A stretch of 64,000 nucleotides of DNA from Akkermansiaceae bacterium UBA956 (GTDB lineage: Bacteria > Verrucomicrobiota > Verrucomicrobiia > Verrucomicrobiales > Akkermansiaceae), in NCBI GenBank assembly GCA_002293145.1, contig DBCO01000040.1:7315-71314 (forward strand), read 5' to 3'. The position numbers were made by a program, and so were the translations under genes. Numbering within the stretch: the first letter of the stretch is position 1; every line of letters begins with the position of its first letter. Under the pieces are notes generated by a model, which did no database searches, was not told where the DNA came from, and saw only the letters and a program-made list of their open reading frames with translations. Below, piece by piece: positions 8,067 through 16,905 of this stretch.

Positions 8067-9160
8067 ATGATAAATCACGTTCTCAATCCCTTGCACTTGC
8101 TGCGGTTTTTTCTGGTTACGGTCAGCCGTTTCGTCTCGAAGAATTTTCGATCCCGCAGCCGGGTCGTGGTGAATTGCTCGTGGACATTGCTTGTAGTACG
8201 ATTTGTGGAAGTGATTTGCATACTTGGCATGGCAGACGTATGGAGCCAACGCCGTGCATTTTGGGGCATGAAATTGTGGGACGCATCGCGGCATTTGGTA
8301 ATGATGCACCGCGCACTGATCTCAGAGGGCATAGTTTGCAGGTGGGGGATCGTATTACGTGGACGATTGCGGCCTCGTGCGGTGAATGTTTTTTCTGCAA
8401 AAATGGCCTACCGCAAAAGTGTGAGCATTTGTTTAAGTATGGGCACAATGCGATTGCTCCAGGCAAAGAATTCAGTGGCGGATTCGCGGAGTGTTGCATT
8501 TTGACTCCGGGTACGGGGATTGTGAAATTGCCCGATGGATTATCTGACATGATAGCAGCTCCGGCAAACTGCGCGGTCTCTACCGTGGCGGCTGCCTTAC
8601 GGATGTCGGGAACGGTGGAAGGCGCTACGATTGCGGTATTAGGCTGTGGTGTGCTCGGCGTGAATGCCATCGCCATGGCACGCTACTTGGGTGCTGCGCA
8701 GGTCATTGCCTGTGATGTGAGCGTTGAAAGAATTGCGGTGGCGGGACGTTTCGGGGCTACGGATTTTGCTGAGCCAGATGACTTGCGGGTGATGTTGCAA
8801 GATCTTACAAGCGGCAGAGGCGCGGATATTTCGTTAGAGTTTTCGGGAGCTGCTGCTGCGGCGGCTGGAGCGATTGCAGCAACGCGCACGGGTGGTGTGG
8901 CAGTGATTGCTGGAACGACGACTCCAGGTGCGAATTTGCAGTTGGATGCGAATGATCTGGTGCGGCGCATGCTCACCATTCGCGGTTTGCATAATTATGG
9001 GCCACAAGATTTGTTGACTGCGGTTGATTTCCTATCGGCTACGGCAGATTCGGTGCCTTATGATGATTTGTCGGGTGGCTCGTTTGCCTTGGTTGATATT
9101 GAAAAAGCCTTTGCTGCATCATCTGAGTTGCCGGGACGTCGGGTTGCAGTGATTCCGTAA
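8063..9160 (+). CDS. Zinc-binding alcohol dehydrogenase, phosphonate-catabolism-associated (HpnZ/TIGR03366-like)
   Basis: 365 residues. The ATG at 8063 overlaps the MFS stop (ATGA), so translational coupling is likely. It is a medium-chain dehydrogenase: catalytic-zinc ligands in STICGSDLHTWHG and GHEIVGRI, structural-zinc cysteines in CGECFFCKNGLPQKCEH, and the NAD(P) fold with IAVLGCGVLGVNAIAMARYLGA. Overall it fits TIGR03366, a clade repeatedly found beside phosphonate catabolism genes but whose substrate is not established. Here it is separated from PhnW/PhnY/PhnA by an IS element and two other genes. A role in oxidising a hydroxyalkylphosphonate to an aldehyde or ketone is plausible but unproven. 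Confidence 0.88.
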   Translation: MNDKSRSQSLALAAVFSGYGQPFRLEEFSIPQPGRGELLVDIACSTICGSDLHTWHGRRMEPTPCILGHEIVGRIAAFGNDAPRTDLRGHSLQVGDRITWTIAASCGECFFCKNGLPQKCEHLFKYGHNAIAPGKEFSGGFAECCILTPGTGIVKLPDGLSDMIAAPANCAVSTVAAALRMSGTVEGATIAVLGCGVLGVNAIAMARYLGAAQVIACDVSVERIAVAGRFGATDFAEPDDLRVMLQDLTSGRGADISLEFSGAAAAAAGAIAATRTGGVAVIAGTTTPGANLQLDANDLVRRMLTIRGLHNYGPQDLLTAVDFLSATADSVPYDDLSGGSFALVDIEKAFAASSELPGRRVAVIP

Positions 9161-9268
9161 GTTTTCCGTTTTGTTACTCCTCAGTCGCCGTTTGTTGGTA
9201 GAAGGTTGGTGTGGCACTGGGCGTCGGACTTCCAACAGTGGCGTGAATCCAGCCATCTGGGCCAGGCA

Positions 9269-10198
9269 TCAGATACAAGAGGTGGTTTTATGTGCGACGG
9301 CGGGCTGGCCGATCACTTCTTCCGACACAACGCCCGCTGGGATGTCGGGGCCGTTGAGCGCCATGCAGATGGTGCGTTCATCAGAGCTTTGGCCACTATG
9401 GCTGGTGCCAATACCGCCGTGGTCGGTGGTGAGAATGATCAGCCAATTTTCCTCGTCGTAATCAGGTCGAGCGCGCAATGCTGCTAGCACATCGCCAACG
9501 TGTGCATCCACAGCGGCGATGGCGTTGATGTAATTCGGATTGGTAGCAGCAAACCCGGAAGCATGACCTGCTCCATCGACTTGATCAAAGTGCAACATCA
9601 TGACATCGGGGTCGGCGCTACCGAGATAAGAAACGCTGAGATTTTTTACCGATTCATCGCGTTGTGGATACGAGCTACCGATTCCTTTTGTATGGTAATC
9701 AAATGACGCGGGCTGTGCGGCGACGAGGTAGTCTTCGATCCATGACCAACTTGAAATACTCGCAACACAGGCATCGGGGACGATACTTTTCAAACGAGTG
9801 GCAAAGGCGGGTGCCTGCGCTACGAGATAACTGCTGAGTGTTGCTGGTTGATTGTAGGCGGGTGTGCTGTTGCCGATGACCTTGTGTCGGTCCGTCCACG
9901 TGCCAGTATAAAGCGAGGTCCATCCCGGCCCACTTACTGTTGATTGCTGGCCAATGCCGTTGAGTGGGCCACCTACATAGGCATTCCATGTCACCATGCC
10001 GTTATCGATCAAGCCTCGAATGTTCGGCGCAGCTTCCGTTGCCATGCTGCGCTTCAATGCATCATTGTGAAGCCCGTCAATGCCAATGAACAACACACGT
10101 TTGCCTTGAAACGCACTCGTGTTTCCAGGGCCACCCAACGCATAGAGAAAGGCTAACGATAAAAATAACAATGGTAAAAGCAGAGAAGTTTTTTTCAT
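9269..10198 (-). CDS. Secreted alkaline-phosphatase-superfamily protein (nucleotide pyrophosphatase/phosphodiesterase type), C-terminus possibly frameshifted
   Basis: 309 residues with an N-terminal signal sequence (MKKTSLLLPLLFLSLAFLYALG). Metal and catalytic motifs of the ENPP/alkaline phosphatase fold are present: VLFIGIDGLHNDALKRS, nucleophile Thr in GPGWTSLYTG, HFDQVDGAGHASGF and TTDHGGIGTSHSG. It probably cleaves phosphate mono- or diesters in the periplasm. The last part is abnormal: after EEVIGQPAV, where homologues continue through the final metal-binding and C-terminal segments, the frame ends at AHKTTSCI. Another frame then continues with LLYLMPGPDGWIHATVGSPT. A frameshift near 9270-9290 is possible. 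It lies between the two phosphonate blocks, on the opposite strand. Confidence 0.82.
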   Translation of the reverse strand: MKKTSLLLPLLFLSLAFLYALGGPGNTSAFQGKRVLFIGIDGLHNDALKRSMATEAAPNIRGLIDNGMVTWNAYVGGPLNGIGQQSTVSGPGWTSLYTGTWTDRHKVIGNSTPAYNQPATLSSYLVAQAPAFATRLKSIVPDACVASISSWSWIEDYLVAAQPASFDYHTKGIGSSYPQRDESVKNLSVSYLGSADPDVMMLHFDQVDGAGHASGFAATNPNYINAIAAVDAHVGDVLAALRARPDYDEENWLIILTTDHGGIGTSHSGQSSDERTICMALNGPDIPAGVVSEEVIGQPAVAHKTTSCI

Positions 10199-10338
10199 TA
10201 CTGGAGGAAGGCGCGTGACGATAGCAATGTCGAGTAATGTGGCGATATTGACGTAATGGCACCGAGATCACCATAGCAAAAACGTTTAATAAATTGTCAA
10301 TTTCACCACGGAGTTTTGCAGCGGTGTGTTCACAGCGA

Positions 10339-11619
10339 TTAGGGCATTTTCTCGCCGCGTTGCTTGCGCCAATCTTTGATGGTGCAGCCTTTGATGCGTT
10401 TGAAAAATCGGCAGAGGTCATCGCTGCTGGTGAAGCCACATTGAGTAGCGGCTTGATCGACGGTCCAGTTATGGTTGAGGAGTTTTTCGCCGACTATGTC
10501 AGCGCGCATGTGATCGATGATTTGTTTCGGTGATTTGCCCAAGGCCTGGTGGAATTTTTGGCGCAAAATTTCGCGCGAGACTCCGAGCTCGCGGCATAGT
10601 TCATCGACTCCCACTAGTCGTTGGGGCACGGCGGAGCGGATCCAGCGCAGCGAGCTGGTGACGACGGCGTCGGGCAATTCGGCTTGTCCCGATGACTCGC
10701 GGATGACGAGATTTTTCGGCGGAATGCGGATATGAGTATCAGGGGCTATCGTTTCGCCGCTCATCATTCTCCCGAGCAATTCCGCGGCGGCATAGCCGAT
10801 CGCTCGACCGGGGTAATGCAAACTGGAAATCGCTGGGGTGGTGGCGAGACAGTGAACCAAATCATCGCTGACACCTAGCACGGCAACATCTTGCGGTACG
10901 CGCAAGCCGATGTGATGCAGCGCGCGGATGATCCATACGGCGCAGAGGTCATCTTTGCAGAAGATGCCGCAGGGCAGGGGTATTTTGCTCAGAGTGAGCA
11001 TGGCAGCTTGCAGGTTGCGCTCTGCTCGGCTGGCGGCGGGAAATTTGCTAGTCGGGATGGGGATGGCACGCGCTGTTTTGCCCGCGCGTTCGATGCGGGC
11101 GATGAAGCCTTCGGCGCGTTGGCGTGAGTAGAGTCTGTTTTCATCGACGACGACAGCGAAGTTTTGGAGTTGCAGCGAAAGTAAATGTTCAGCAGCCATT
11201 TGTCCCGTATAGTGATTATCCAAAGTTACCCGCGGAAAATGATGTTGGCCTGCGGGTGATTCGGTGCTGAGGTTGACCACGGCGATGCCGTGTTTTTTCC
11301 ATGTTTTCGCTTCCTCCGTGGTGTAGCGGAATACCAGCAAGCCATCGCCTTTCCATGATCGATTGATGGAGGTGGGTTGAATCTCGCTGGCGATGGGTTG
11401 TTCCACATCAAGCACCATGGGATGGCCCTTGCGAATGTGGTCGAGGATGCCGCCATAGAGCCGATAACTGAAACCTTGTGCCCAGTCGATCAAGCGCACG
11501 CCGACGCGCGGTGGCATCTCGTGCTGATCGTTCATAAATGTGGCATACACATGCTTCATGGTTACTAAACGATGACAGACTATTGGCGAAATTGTCAAGA
11601 AAAATCGCATTTCTGCCAT
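10339..11619 (-). CDS. XylR-like regulator: LacI-type sensor plus C-terminal AraC HTH
   Basis: 426 residues from the ATG at 11619, which has AGGAA upstream; an ATG at 11559 (MKHVYATF) is an alternative start. Residues about 40-310 form a periplasmic-binding-protein-like sensor (VGVRLIDWAQGFSYRLYGGILDHIRKG, HYTGQMAAEHLLSL, CGIFCKDDLCAVWIIRALHHIGLRVPQDVAVLGVSDD). Residues about 320-420 form two AraC-type HTH motifs (VDELCRELGVSREILRQKFHQALG, WTVDQAATQCGFTSSDDLCRFFKRIKG). This architecture is the Verrucomicrobia/Planctomycetes version of xylose-operon XylR and normally senses a sugar. No sugar operon adjoins it. Its upstream region shares two motifs with the glycosidase/sulfatase promoter near 39.9 kb. 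Confidence 0.9.
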   Translation of the reverse strand: MAEMRFFLTISPIVCHRLVTMKHVYATFMNDQHEMPPRVGVRLIDWAQGFSYRLYGGILDHIRKGHPMVLDVEQPIASEIQPTSINRSWKGDGLLVFRYTTEEAKTWKKHGIAVVNLSTESPAGQHHFPRVTLDNHYTGQMAAEHLLSLQLQNFAVVVDENRLYSRQRAEGFIARIERAGKTARAIPIPTSKFPAASRAERNLQAAMLTLSKIPLPCGIFCKDDLCAVWIIRALHHIGLRVPQDVAVLGVSDDLVHCLATTPAISSLHYPGRAIGYAAAELLGRMMSGETIAPDTHIRIPPKNLVIRESSGQAELPDAVVTSSLRWIRSAVPQRLVGVDELCRELGVSREILRQKFHQALGKSPKQIIDHMRADIVGEKLLNHNWTVDQAATQCGFTSSDDLCRFFKRIKGCTIKDWRKQRGEKMP

Positions 11620-11655
11620 GGTGAGATTCCTATTGATCTGTCATGGTAGCTGCAT

Positions 11656-11700
11656 CGTTGCTGAAAGAAATTCGTGACGATGACTGTTTCTGGTTACCAT
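11656..11700. promoter_or_regulatory. Two operator-like motifs upstream of the XylR-like gene
   Basis: CGTTGCTGAAA (11656-11666) and CTGGTTACCAT (11690-11700) nearly match CGTCGCTGAAA (39872-39882) and CTGGTTACCAG (39890-39900) in the divergent glycosidase/sulfatase promoter, in the same order. They could be binding sites of the XylR-like protein, but spacing differs and chance is not excluded. Confidence 0.35.
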
Positions 11701-11730
11701 TTTAAAAACGAAAAAAACATGAAAGAAAAT

Positions 11731-13173
11731 ACTGCCGTCCCATAGCCTAAGCACGGTGCGTCCTAGGCCTTGATTCTACGTGGCCCTGAGAGGTTTTTTG
11801 AGGAATGCCGATTGCGACTTTTTACGGTAAGGTCGATAGATCGTTGAGATTGCGCGCCGATGCTGTCCCATGAGATTACGTTTTCATCGGCGCATACCCT
11901 GGTAACCATGCGGTATTGAGTGCTCCGATAACCTTAAATCGTCCGGATGCTGTCCCATAGGATTTCAGCAATGCCAATAAGTCGATCCGCTCCCACAGTG
12001 CCGAGCGCGTAACGGCAAACAACCGCGTAAAGCTGTGTCCCCAATCTGATAGGTGCGCCATGAATCGCAGCAGCACGTATACCGGCAAGGCGGTGTAAAC
12101 CTGCCATCTCACCGCGTTCGCGCTGTGACCTAGGAAGCTACCGAGCTTAAGGCTCTGCTTTACCTGTTTAAAAAATACCTCAATGTCCCAGCGGCGGCGA
12201 TAGAGATCGCACACCGAACTCGGACTCCACTCCATGTTGTTGGTGATGAAAACCATCTTGCGCCATGCATCATCTACTTCTATCCATGCCTCGACGCGCC
12301 GTAGCTTCACGCCCTTGTGTTTGCCTTGTAAGGCGATGATTTGATCTTTCATGATGTTCTTATGACCCTTAGTTAGATTTTTCACGACGCGGTATTGCAT
12401 GTTGTCCTTGGCTCGAGTAACCCACGAGACTTCGCGAGCATCGAGATCGCTAAGGTGCTCGAAATCGACATAGGCCTTGTCGAACACGACAATTTCACCG
12501 GCTTGGATTGTTGCACAGACTTCGCGGGCGCGTTTATTATCGTGCTGGCCGGCAGTGTCCACAACCGCGAAAGAAGGTAGGAAAATATGCAGATCGAGCC
12601 GGAGGTGCATTTTTGCCGCCGCCTTGCGTCTGCGGTGCTTAGCCCAGTCCATGCAGTTAGCCACCAACTGAATGACCGTGGAGTCCACCGCATGGATCTT
12701 GACCTTGAAGCGTCGCAGCAGACCCTTGCCCTTGCGCCCTGCAGCAAAGCTCGGACTGGCATTCTGGAGATGCCCCAACACCGACCAGAACAGCTTTTCG
12801 ACAAACTCCGCGTTGCGTCCCTTGTTCGCGTGGGAGAGAGTGTTTTTGGAAGGTGGAGTGATGCCGAAACGCGCTAGTGCTGCAGACTTGAGTCGGAGCC
12901 AGTCGCAGACATCGTTGAGGCCGATGGCGTGGGAGAGTTGAGCAAAAAGCATCGCGGAAAGATGGCGCAGCACGCTGAATGTTCGGGCTTTAGCATCCAC
13001 GCCCGTCTCAAGAGCGAGGCGATTGATCATTCCGCGAGGAATGAAGTTGAGTATTTGTTTGAGAACAATTGCATTGGCGCGGGTTGGTGTTTTGTTATTC
13101 ATTACCCCTACCGAGTGGCGGGGATTTCAAATTAACACCAGCCCATTTTTACTCAATGCTATGGCACGCCTGT
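11731..13173 (-). mobile_element. IS4-family insertion sequence (about 1.44 kb, ends tentative)
   Basis: Contains one intact transposase. Candidate terminal inverted repeats are 11731-11748 and 13156-13173, matching at about 14 of 18 positions around a shared CGTnCCATAGC core. No target-site duplication is visible outside these ends, so the exact boundaries are uncertain. The element lies between the XylR-like regulator and the main phn operon. Confidence 0.6.
11876..13102 (-). CDS. IS4-family transposase (DUF4372 + DDE domain)
   Basis: 408 residues, full length for its group. Residues 5-75 match the DUF4372 N-terminal domain (ANAIVLKQILNFIPRGMINR, FSVLRHLSAMLFAQLS). Residues about 130-330 carry the DDE_Tnp_1 catalytic fold: D140 in KIHAVDSTVIQL, D208 in VVFDKAYVDF, and E308 in YRRRWDIEVFFKQVKQSLKL (the YREK-like signature of IS4). 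The reading frame is intact, so the element may still be active. It interrupts the region between the two phosphonate gene blocks. Only one copy is present in the window. Confidence 0.93.
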   Translation of the reverse strand: MNNKTPTRANAIVLKQILNFIPRGMINRLALETGVDAKARTFSVLRHLSAMLFAQLSHAIGLNDVCDWLRLKSAALARFGITPPSKNTLSHANKGRNAEFVEKLFWSVLGHLQNASPSFAAGRKGKGLLRRFKVKIHAVDSTVIQLVANCMDWAKHRRRKAAAKMHLRLDLHIFLPSFAVVDTAGQHDNKRAREVCATIQAGEIVVFDKAYVDFEHLSDLDAREVSWVTRAKDNMQYRVVKNLTKGHKNIMKDQIIALQGKHKGVKLRRVEAWIEVDDAWRKMVFITNNMEWSPSSVCDLYRRRWDIEVFFKQVKQSLKLGSFLGHSANAVRWQVYTALPVYVLLRFMAHLSDWGHSFTRLFAVTRSALWERIDLLALLKSYGTASGRFKVIGALNTAWLPGYAPMKT

Positions 13174-13549
13174 GGTTCATTTTACTATCCGATAATACTT
13201 ACATCTCAAGTGGAATTGATGCCAATTTATTGAGTTCTCTTGCCCCTCTTAGCACAATTAAACGAGTCTCTTTATCAAAGGATACCGTCAATGTATTATC
13301 GGGATAGTCATCGATCACGTGTTCCTTTTCGTCGATCACTGGAACAGATCTCGGTGGTGGTTTGAGTTGGGATAGGTCTCTCCTCGGTTCAACGGGTGAC
13401 TTGAAAGTAATTCCTGAGAGCTAAACGGCACTGCTCAGTGGTCTTGGCTGCTCTGCTTGTGTTACGCCGCCGTCGCGCATAATGTGCATTTCTGCAAGCA
13501 TTTATTGGCATCTTGTCATTGCCGATGTGAGTTCTGCCAACTACGCTTC
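13174..13549. other. 376-bp region between the IS element and the phn operon
   Basis: Should contain the promoter of the operon starting at 13550. No convincing -35/-10 pair or named operator was found. The sequence next to the IS encodes a short protein-like stretch (SGIDANLLSSLAPLSTIKR) that has no start and no recognised family; it may be a relic of an interrupted gene. Confidence 0.4.
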
Positions 13550-14905
13550 ATGCCGATGCCTAAAACGAACAGCAACACAAGATTGGTCGATGAACAGAGC
13601 TCAGGTCTGAGGTCTAGCCTTCGCAGATGGTTGACAACTCAACCTTATGCGCTCGTGATGGTGATGGCCTCAGTGGCGGCGTTCTCGGCCTACTTTTCGA
13701 TGTATGCCTTTCGCCGACCATTTACTGCGGCGACCTTCGAAGGACAAGTGTTTGCGGGCGGTGTGATTGGCTTAAAAACGGCGCTGATTTTGAGCCAAAT
13801 TCTTGGCTACACAATCTCGAAGTATATTGGTGTGAAAATTTGTTCGGAAGCAAATGCGACACGGCGAGGACCACTTTTGTTAGGCTTGATTGCGATGGCA
13901 TGGGGCTCACTGTTGTTGTTTGCCCTGCTCCCTGGTTCATGGAAAATTACCGCCATTTTTCTCAATGGCCTGCCGTTAGGAATGGTTTGGGGATTGGTGG
14001 TGGCCTACTTAGAGGGTCGACGTTGCTCGGATATGTTGATGGCGGTGTTGTGCGGATCGTTCATCATCGCTAGCGCGGCAGTGAAGGATGTGGGGCGTTG
14101 GTTGATGAGTGGCTGGGGCGTTTCTGAATCGTGGATGCCAGCCACCACGGGGGCATTGTTTTTGCCGATGTTTGGCATCGCCGTCTTGTTCTTGGCCTGC
14201 TTGCCGCCACCTAATGAAGCCGACATCGCTTCGCGCAAACCTCGTGTGCCGATGGACCGTGCAGCGCGTTGGGGATTTCTGCGTCGCTTTGCGCCAGGGA
14301 TGATCTTGCTGATTCTGTTTTATTTTTTCCTGACCGCGTTTCGCGACTACCGAGATAATTTTGGCGTCGAGATTTTCAAAAATCTTGGTTACGGCGCAGA
14401 ACATTCCGCATTGTTTACGCGTGCGGAAATTCCCGTAGCTGTTGTGTCATTGCTAGTGCTGGCGTTGTTGAACATGGTGCGCGATCACCGTCGCGCGCTG
14501 ATGCTGACTTATGGCTCAATGATGTTAGGTATGTTGTTGCTAGCGTCATCGACCATGGCGATTCAGCAGCAAATGATCAGCGGTCTGACTTGGATGATTT
14601 GCACTGGCTTAGGTGCTTATTTGGCATACGCGCCGATCAATGCGGTATTGTTTGAGCGCTTGATGGCGGCCACAGGAAGTGCTGGTACGGCGGTATTTGG
14701 CATTCAGCTTGCGGATTCGGCAGGCTACACAGGCTCGGCTTTGATGCAGTTGTATAAAGATCTTGGCGGTGCGGCGAGTTCGCATCTGCTTTATTTTAGT
14801 AACTTTGCGCTAGCGCTTGGAATCGGCGGTTTTGTGCTGTGTGCGCTGGGTGCTGGGTATTTTGGCAGGGTGACAAAAGCGGGGCAGAATGAGGGAGAGA
14901 AGTAG
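13550..14905 (+). CDS. MFS-like transporter, DUF5690 family
   Basis: 451 residues from the ATG at 13550; the open frame extends upstream to 13457 but that part is Cys/His-rich and not protein-family-like. About 12 hydrophobic segments. The first, AYFSMYAFRRPFTAATFEG, is characteristic of DUF5690, a family related to the organophosphate (UhpT/GlpT) branch of MFS. Other segments include GWGVSESWMPATTGALFLPMFG and AYAPINAVLFERLMAATGS. It is the first gene of the run leading to HpnW, PhnA, PhnY and PhnW, so it is the best candidate for the AEP or related phosphonate importer here; no PhnCDE-type ABC transporter is in the window. The substrate is inferred from position. Confidence 0.85.
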   Translation: MPMPKTNSNTRLVDEQSSGLRSSLRRWLTTQPYALVMVMASVAAFSAYFSMYAFRRPFTAATFEGQVFAGGVIGLKTALILSQILGYTISKYIGVKICSEANATRRGPLLLGLIAMAWGSLLLFALLPGSWKITAIFLNGLPLGMVWGLVVAYLEGRRCSDMLMAVLCGSFIIASAAVKDVGRWLMSGWGVSESWMPATTGALFLPMFGIAVLFLACLPPPNEADIASRKPRVPMDRAARWGFLRRFAPGMILLILFYFFLTAFRDYRDNFGVEIFKNLGYGAEHSALFTRAEIPVAVVSLLVLALLNMVRDHRRALMLTYGSMMLGMLLLASSTMAIQQQMISGLTWMICTGLGAYLAYAPINAVLFERLMAATGSAGTAVFGIQLADSAGYTGSALMQLYKDLGGAASSHLLYFSNFALALGIGGFVLCALGAGYFGRVTKAGQNEGEK

Positions 14906-14997
14906 AGAATAATCGACCTATCAAAAAGTGAAATCGTCAATTTAAATTGCATTTTATCAATCGACAGAAAACCTGAAGAAGATTATACTCAATTAAG

Positions 14998-16905
14998 ATG
15001 AATTTACGCGCGTATGGATATTTTAGCATGCTCTTTTTGCTCGTCTCGACTGAGATGATCTTGTCTCACCCAGCAGGCCCCGAGCCGCTGGTGGCGTATG
15101 ATTTCCACCGTGATGCCATCAAGGACGGTGTGCTGACACCACGTTTTGGACCAGCATTGACTTTAGGTGGTGAGCCTATGGCTGATGTCAAAGGTTTGGC
15201 GGGTTTGCGATTCAACGGCTTGAAGCATCCGCATCAAGCAAAGGCGCCAATTGCGGAGTGGAAAAAGAATTTGCCGACGCGTGAGTTCACCATCGCGGCA
15301 TGGTGCTCGGTGGATGTTCCCAAGCAATACGGTGCGGTATTTTCATCGATCGAAGACAATGGGGGTGCAGAAGCGGGTTTTGCCTTGGGCTATGATGATT
15401 CGCGTTTTACTGCATCGCTCGCCACCAAAGGCGCGGACGATGGCAATGGGCGCATGACGATTTTACGAAGTGCCAAGCCATGGAAATCTGGCCAACTTCA
15501 CCAAGTGGTGGCAACCTACGATGGCGCAGTATTGACACTTTACATGGATGGGGAAGTAGTGGCGACATCGAAAGAGCAATCCGGTGAGCTCTTGATTCCA
15601 GACGACACGCGCTTGGTCGTGGGTGGTTATCTGGATCGTGATGAAAATTTTCCGCACGATGGTCGGCTCGTGAATGTAAGACTCTATGACAGTTGCGCCA
15701 AGGCCGAGTGGGTGACGCATGATTTCGAGCATGGCGAAGAGTGGCGGCGACAAGAGGTGGATGCCGCACCGCCCGTGACACCAGAAATTTTGGTGCAGCC
15801 GTATTTGCAGTGGATCACGCAAACCGAAGCGACGATTCGCTGGGAAACGAATTTTCCTTGTGTGGGTCAGGTGAGCTGGGGGCTTGGGGTGAAAACAGAT
15901 CAGCTTGTGTCGGAAACGGAACCACGCATGTTTCATGAGATCAAGTTGACGAATCTTGAGCCGGAGATGTTGTATTATTATAAAACGATCTCGAAAGCTG
16001 ATGGGCCAGCAGTGGTGATGAGCGAGGCCGAAAAAGCGTTAGAGACGGCTGTGTCTACATTGCAGACAGCCAATTTGCCTGATACGCCTTTTGGCTTTGT
16101 GGTGTTGTCTGACACGCAATGGCAGCCAAAGGTAGCAGTTTCGTTGGCGAATGCAGCGTGGGACTTACGTCCGAATTTCGTGGTGATTGCAGGAGATCTG
16201 GTCGATGCGGGAAATTCGAAAAAACAATGGACCAATGATTTTTTCGGAGCGTTAAAACCACTCGTCGAACGGGTGCCATTTTATCCGGTGCTTGGCAATC
16301 ACGAGCAGGATACACGCTTTTATTATGACTACATGTCATTGCCGAACCCAGAATACTACTATACGTATAGTTTTGGCAATACGCAGTTTTTCATGCTCGA
16401 TACCAATCGCGATGTGCGACCTGGCACCGAGCAATTCAAATGGCTTGAGAAGGAATTAGCGAAATCAACGGCGCGCTGGAAAATTTGCGTGCACCACCAA
16501 CCGCCGTTTACCTCGGATGATGATTACGGCAATGACTGGAAGCTTCCGATTCGTCGTGCGACACTCGGCGATATGAAATCAAAACCATTGGTCGAGCTCT
16601 ATGATCGCTATGAAGTCGATATCGTTTGGTGTGGTCATGTGCATAGCTATGAACGCACTTGGTTGATCCGCAACGGCAAGCCCGTGGAAAAAGATGGCAC
16701 GCTGTATATGGTTACAGGTGGTGCAGGTGGCCCACTCGAACGGCCAGGACCTTTTCGCCCTGGATTCCAACGACATCTGAAAACGGCACATCACTTTTGC
16801 TACGTCACGGTGCATGGGGGACAATTAGAAATTCAAGCGTATGACATCGACGGGAAATTGTTCGATTCTACAAAATTATTAAAACAGGAACCCACAAAAA
16901 AATGA
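14998..16905 (+). CDS. Secreted LamG-domain / purple acid phosphatase-like metallophosphoesterase
   Basis: 635 residues. A signal peptide (about 1-23, FSMLFLLVSTEMILS) is followed by a LamG/concanavalin-like domain (about 85-230, with FTIAAWCSVDV, HQVVATYDGAVLTLYMDGEVV and GRLVNVRLYD). Then comes a purple-acid-phosphatase fibronectin-like domain (about 258-350, VQPYLQWITQTEATIRWET) and a calcineurin-like phosphoesterase domain. Dimetal motifs are all present: VLSDTQ, GDLVDAG, LGNHEQD, HHQPP and GHVHSYERT. It probably hydrolyses phosphate esters outside the cytoplasm, perhaps on phosphorylated glycans given the LamG domain. The stop overlaps the next start (ATGA), placing it in the phosphonate operon. 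Confidence 0.88.
   Translation: MNLRAYGYFSMLFLLVSTEMILSHPAGPEPLVAYDFHRDAIKDGVLTPRFGPALTLGGEPMADVKGLAGLRFNGLKHPHQAKAPIAEWKKNLPTREFTIAAWCSVDVPKQYGAVFSSIEDNGGAEAGFALGYDDSRFTASLATKGADDGNGRMTILRSAKPWKSGQLHQVVATYDGAVLTLYMDGEVVATSKEQSGELLIPDDTRLVVGGYLDRDENFPHDGRLVNVRLYDSCAKAEWVTHDFEHGEEWRRQEVDAAPPVTPEILVQPYLQWITQTEATIRWETNFPCVGQVSWGLGVKTDQLVSETEPRMFHEIKLTNLEPEMLYYYKTISKADGPAVVMSEAEKALETAVSTLQTANLPDTPFGFVVLSDTQWQPKVAVSLANAAWDLRPNFVVIAGDLVDAGNSKKQWTNDFFGALKPLVERVPFYPVLGNHEQDTRFYYDYMSLPNPEYYYTYSFGNTQFFMLDTNRDVRPGTEQFKWLEKELAKSTARWKICVHHQPPFTSDDDYGNDWKLPIRRATLGDMKSKPLVELYDRYEVDIVWCGHVHSYERTWLIRNGKPVEKDGTLYMVTGGAGGPLERPGPFRPGFQRHLKTAHHFCYVTVHGGQLEIQAYDIDGKLFDSTKLLKQEPTKK

Noticed and set aside
11876..11970. 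Repeated GCTGTCCCAT motifs (about 11859 and 11949) as the IS left end
   Set aside because: One copy lies inside the transposase coding region, so it cannot be the terminus; the CGTnCCATAGC pair at 11731/13173 fits better though not perfectly.
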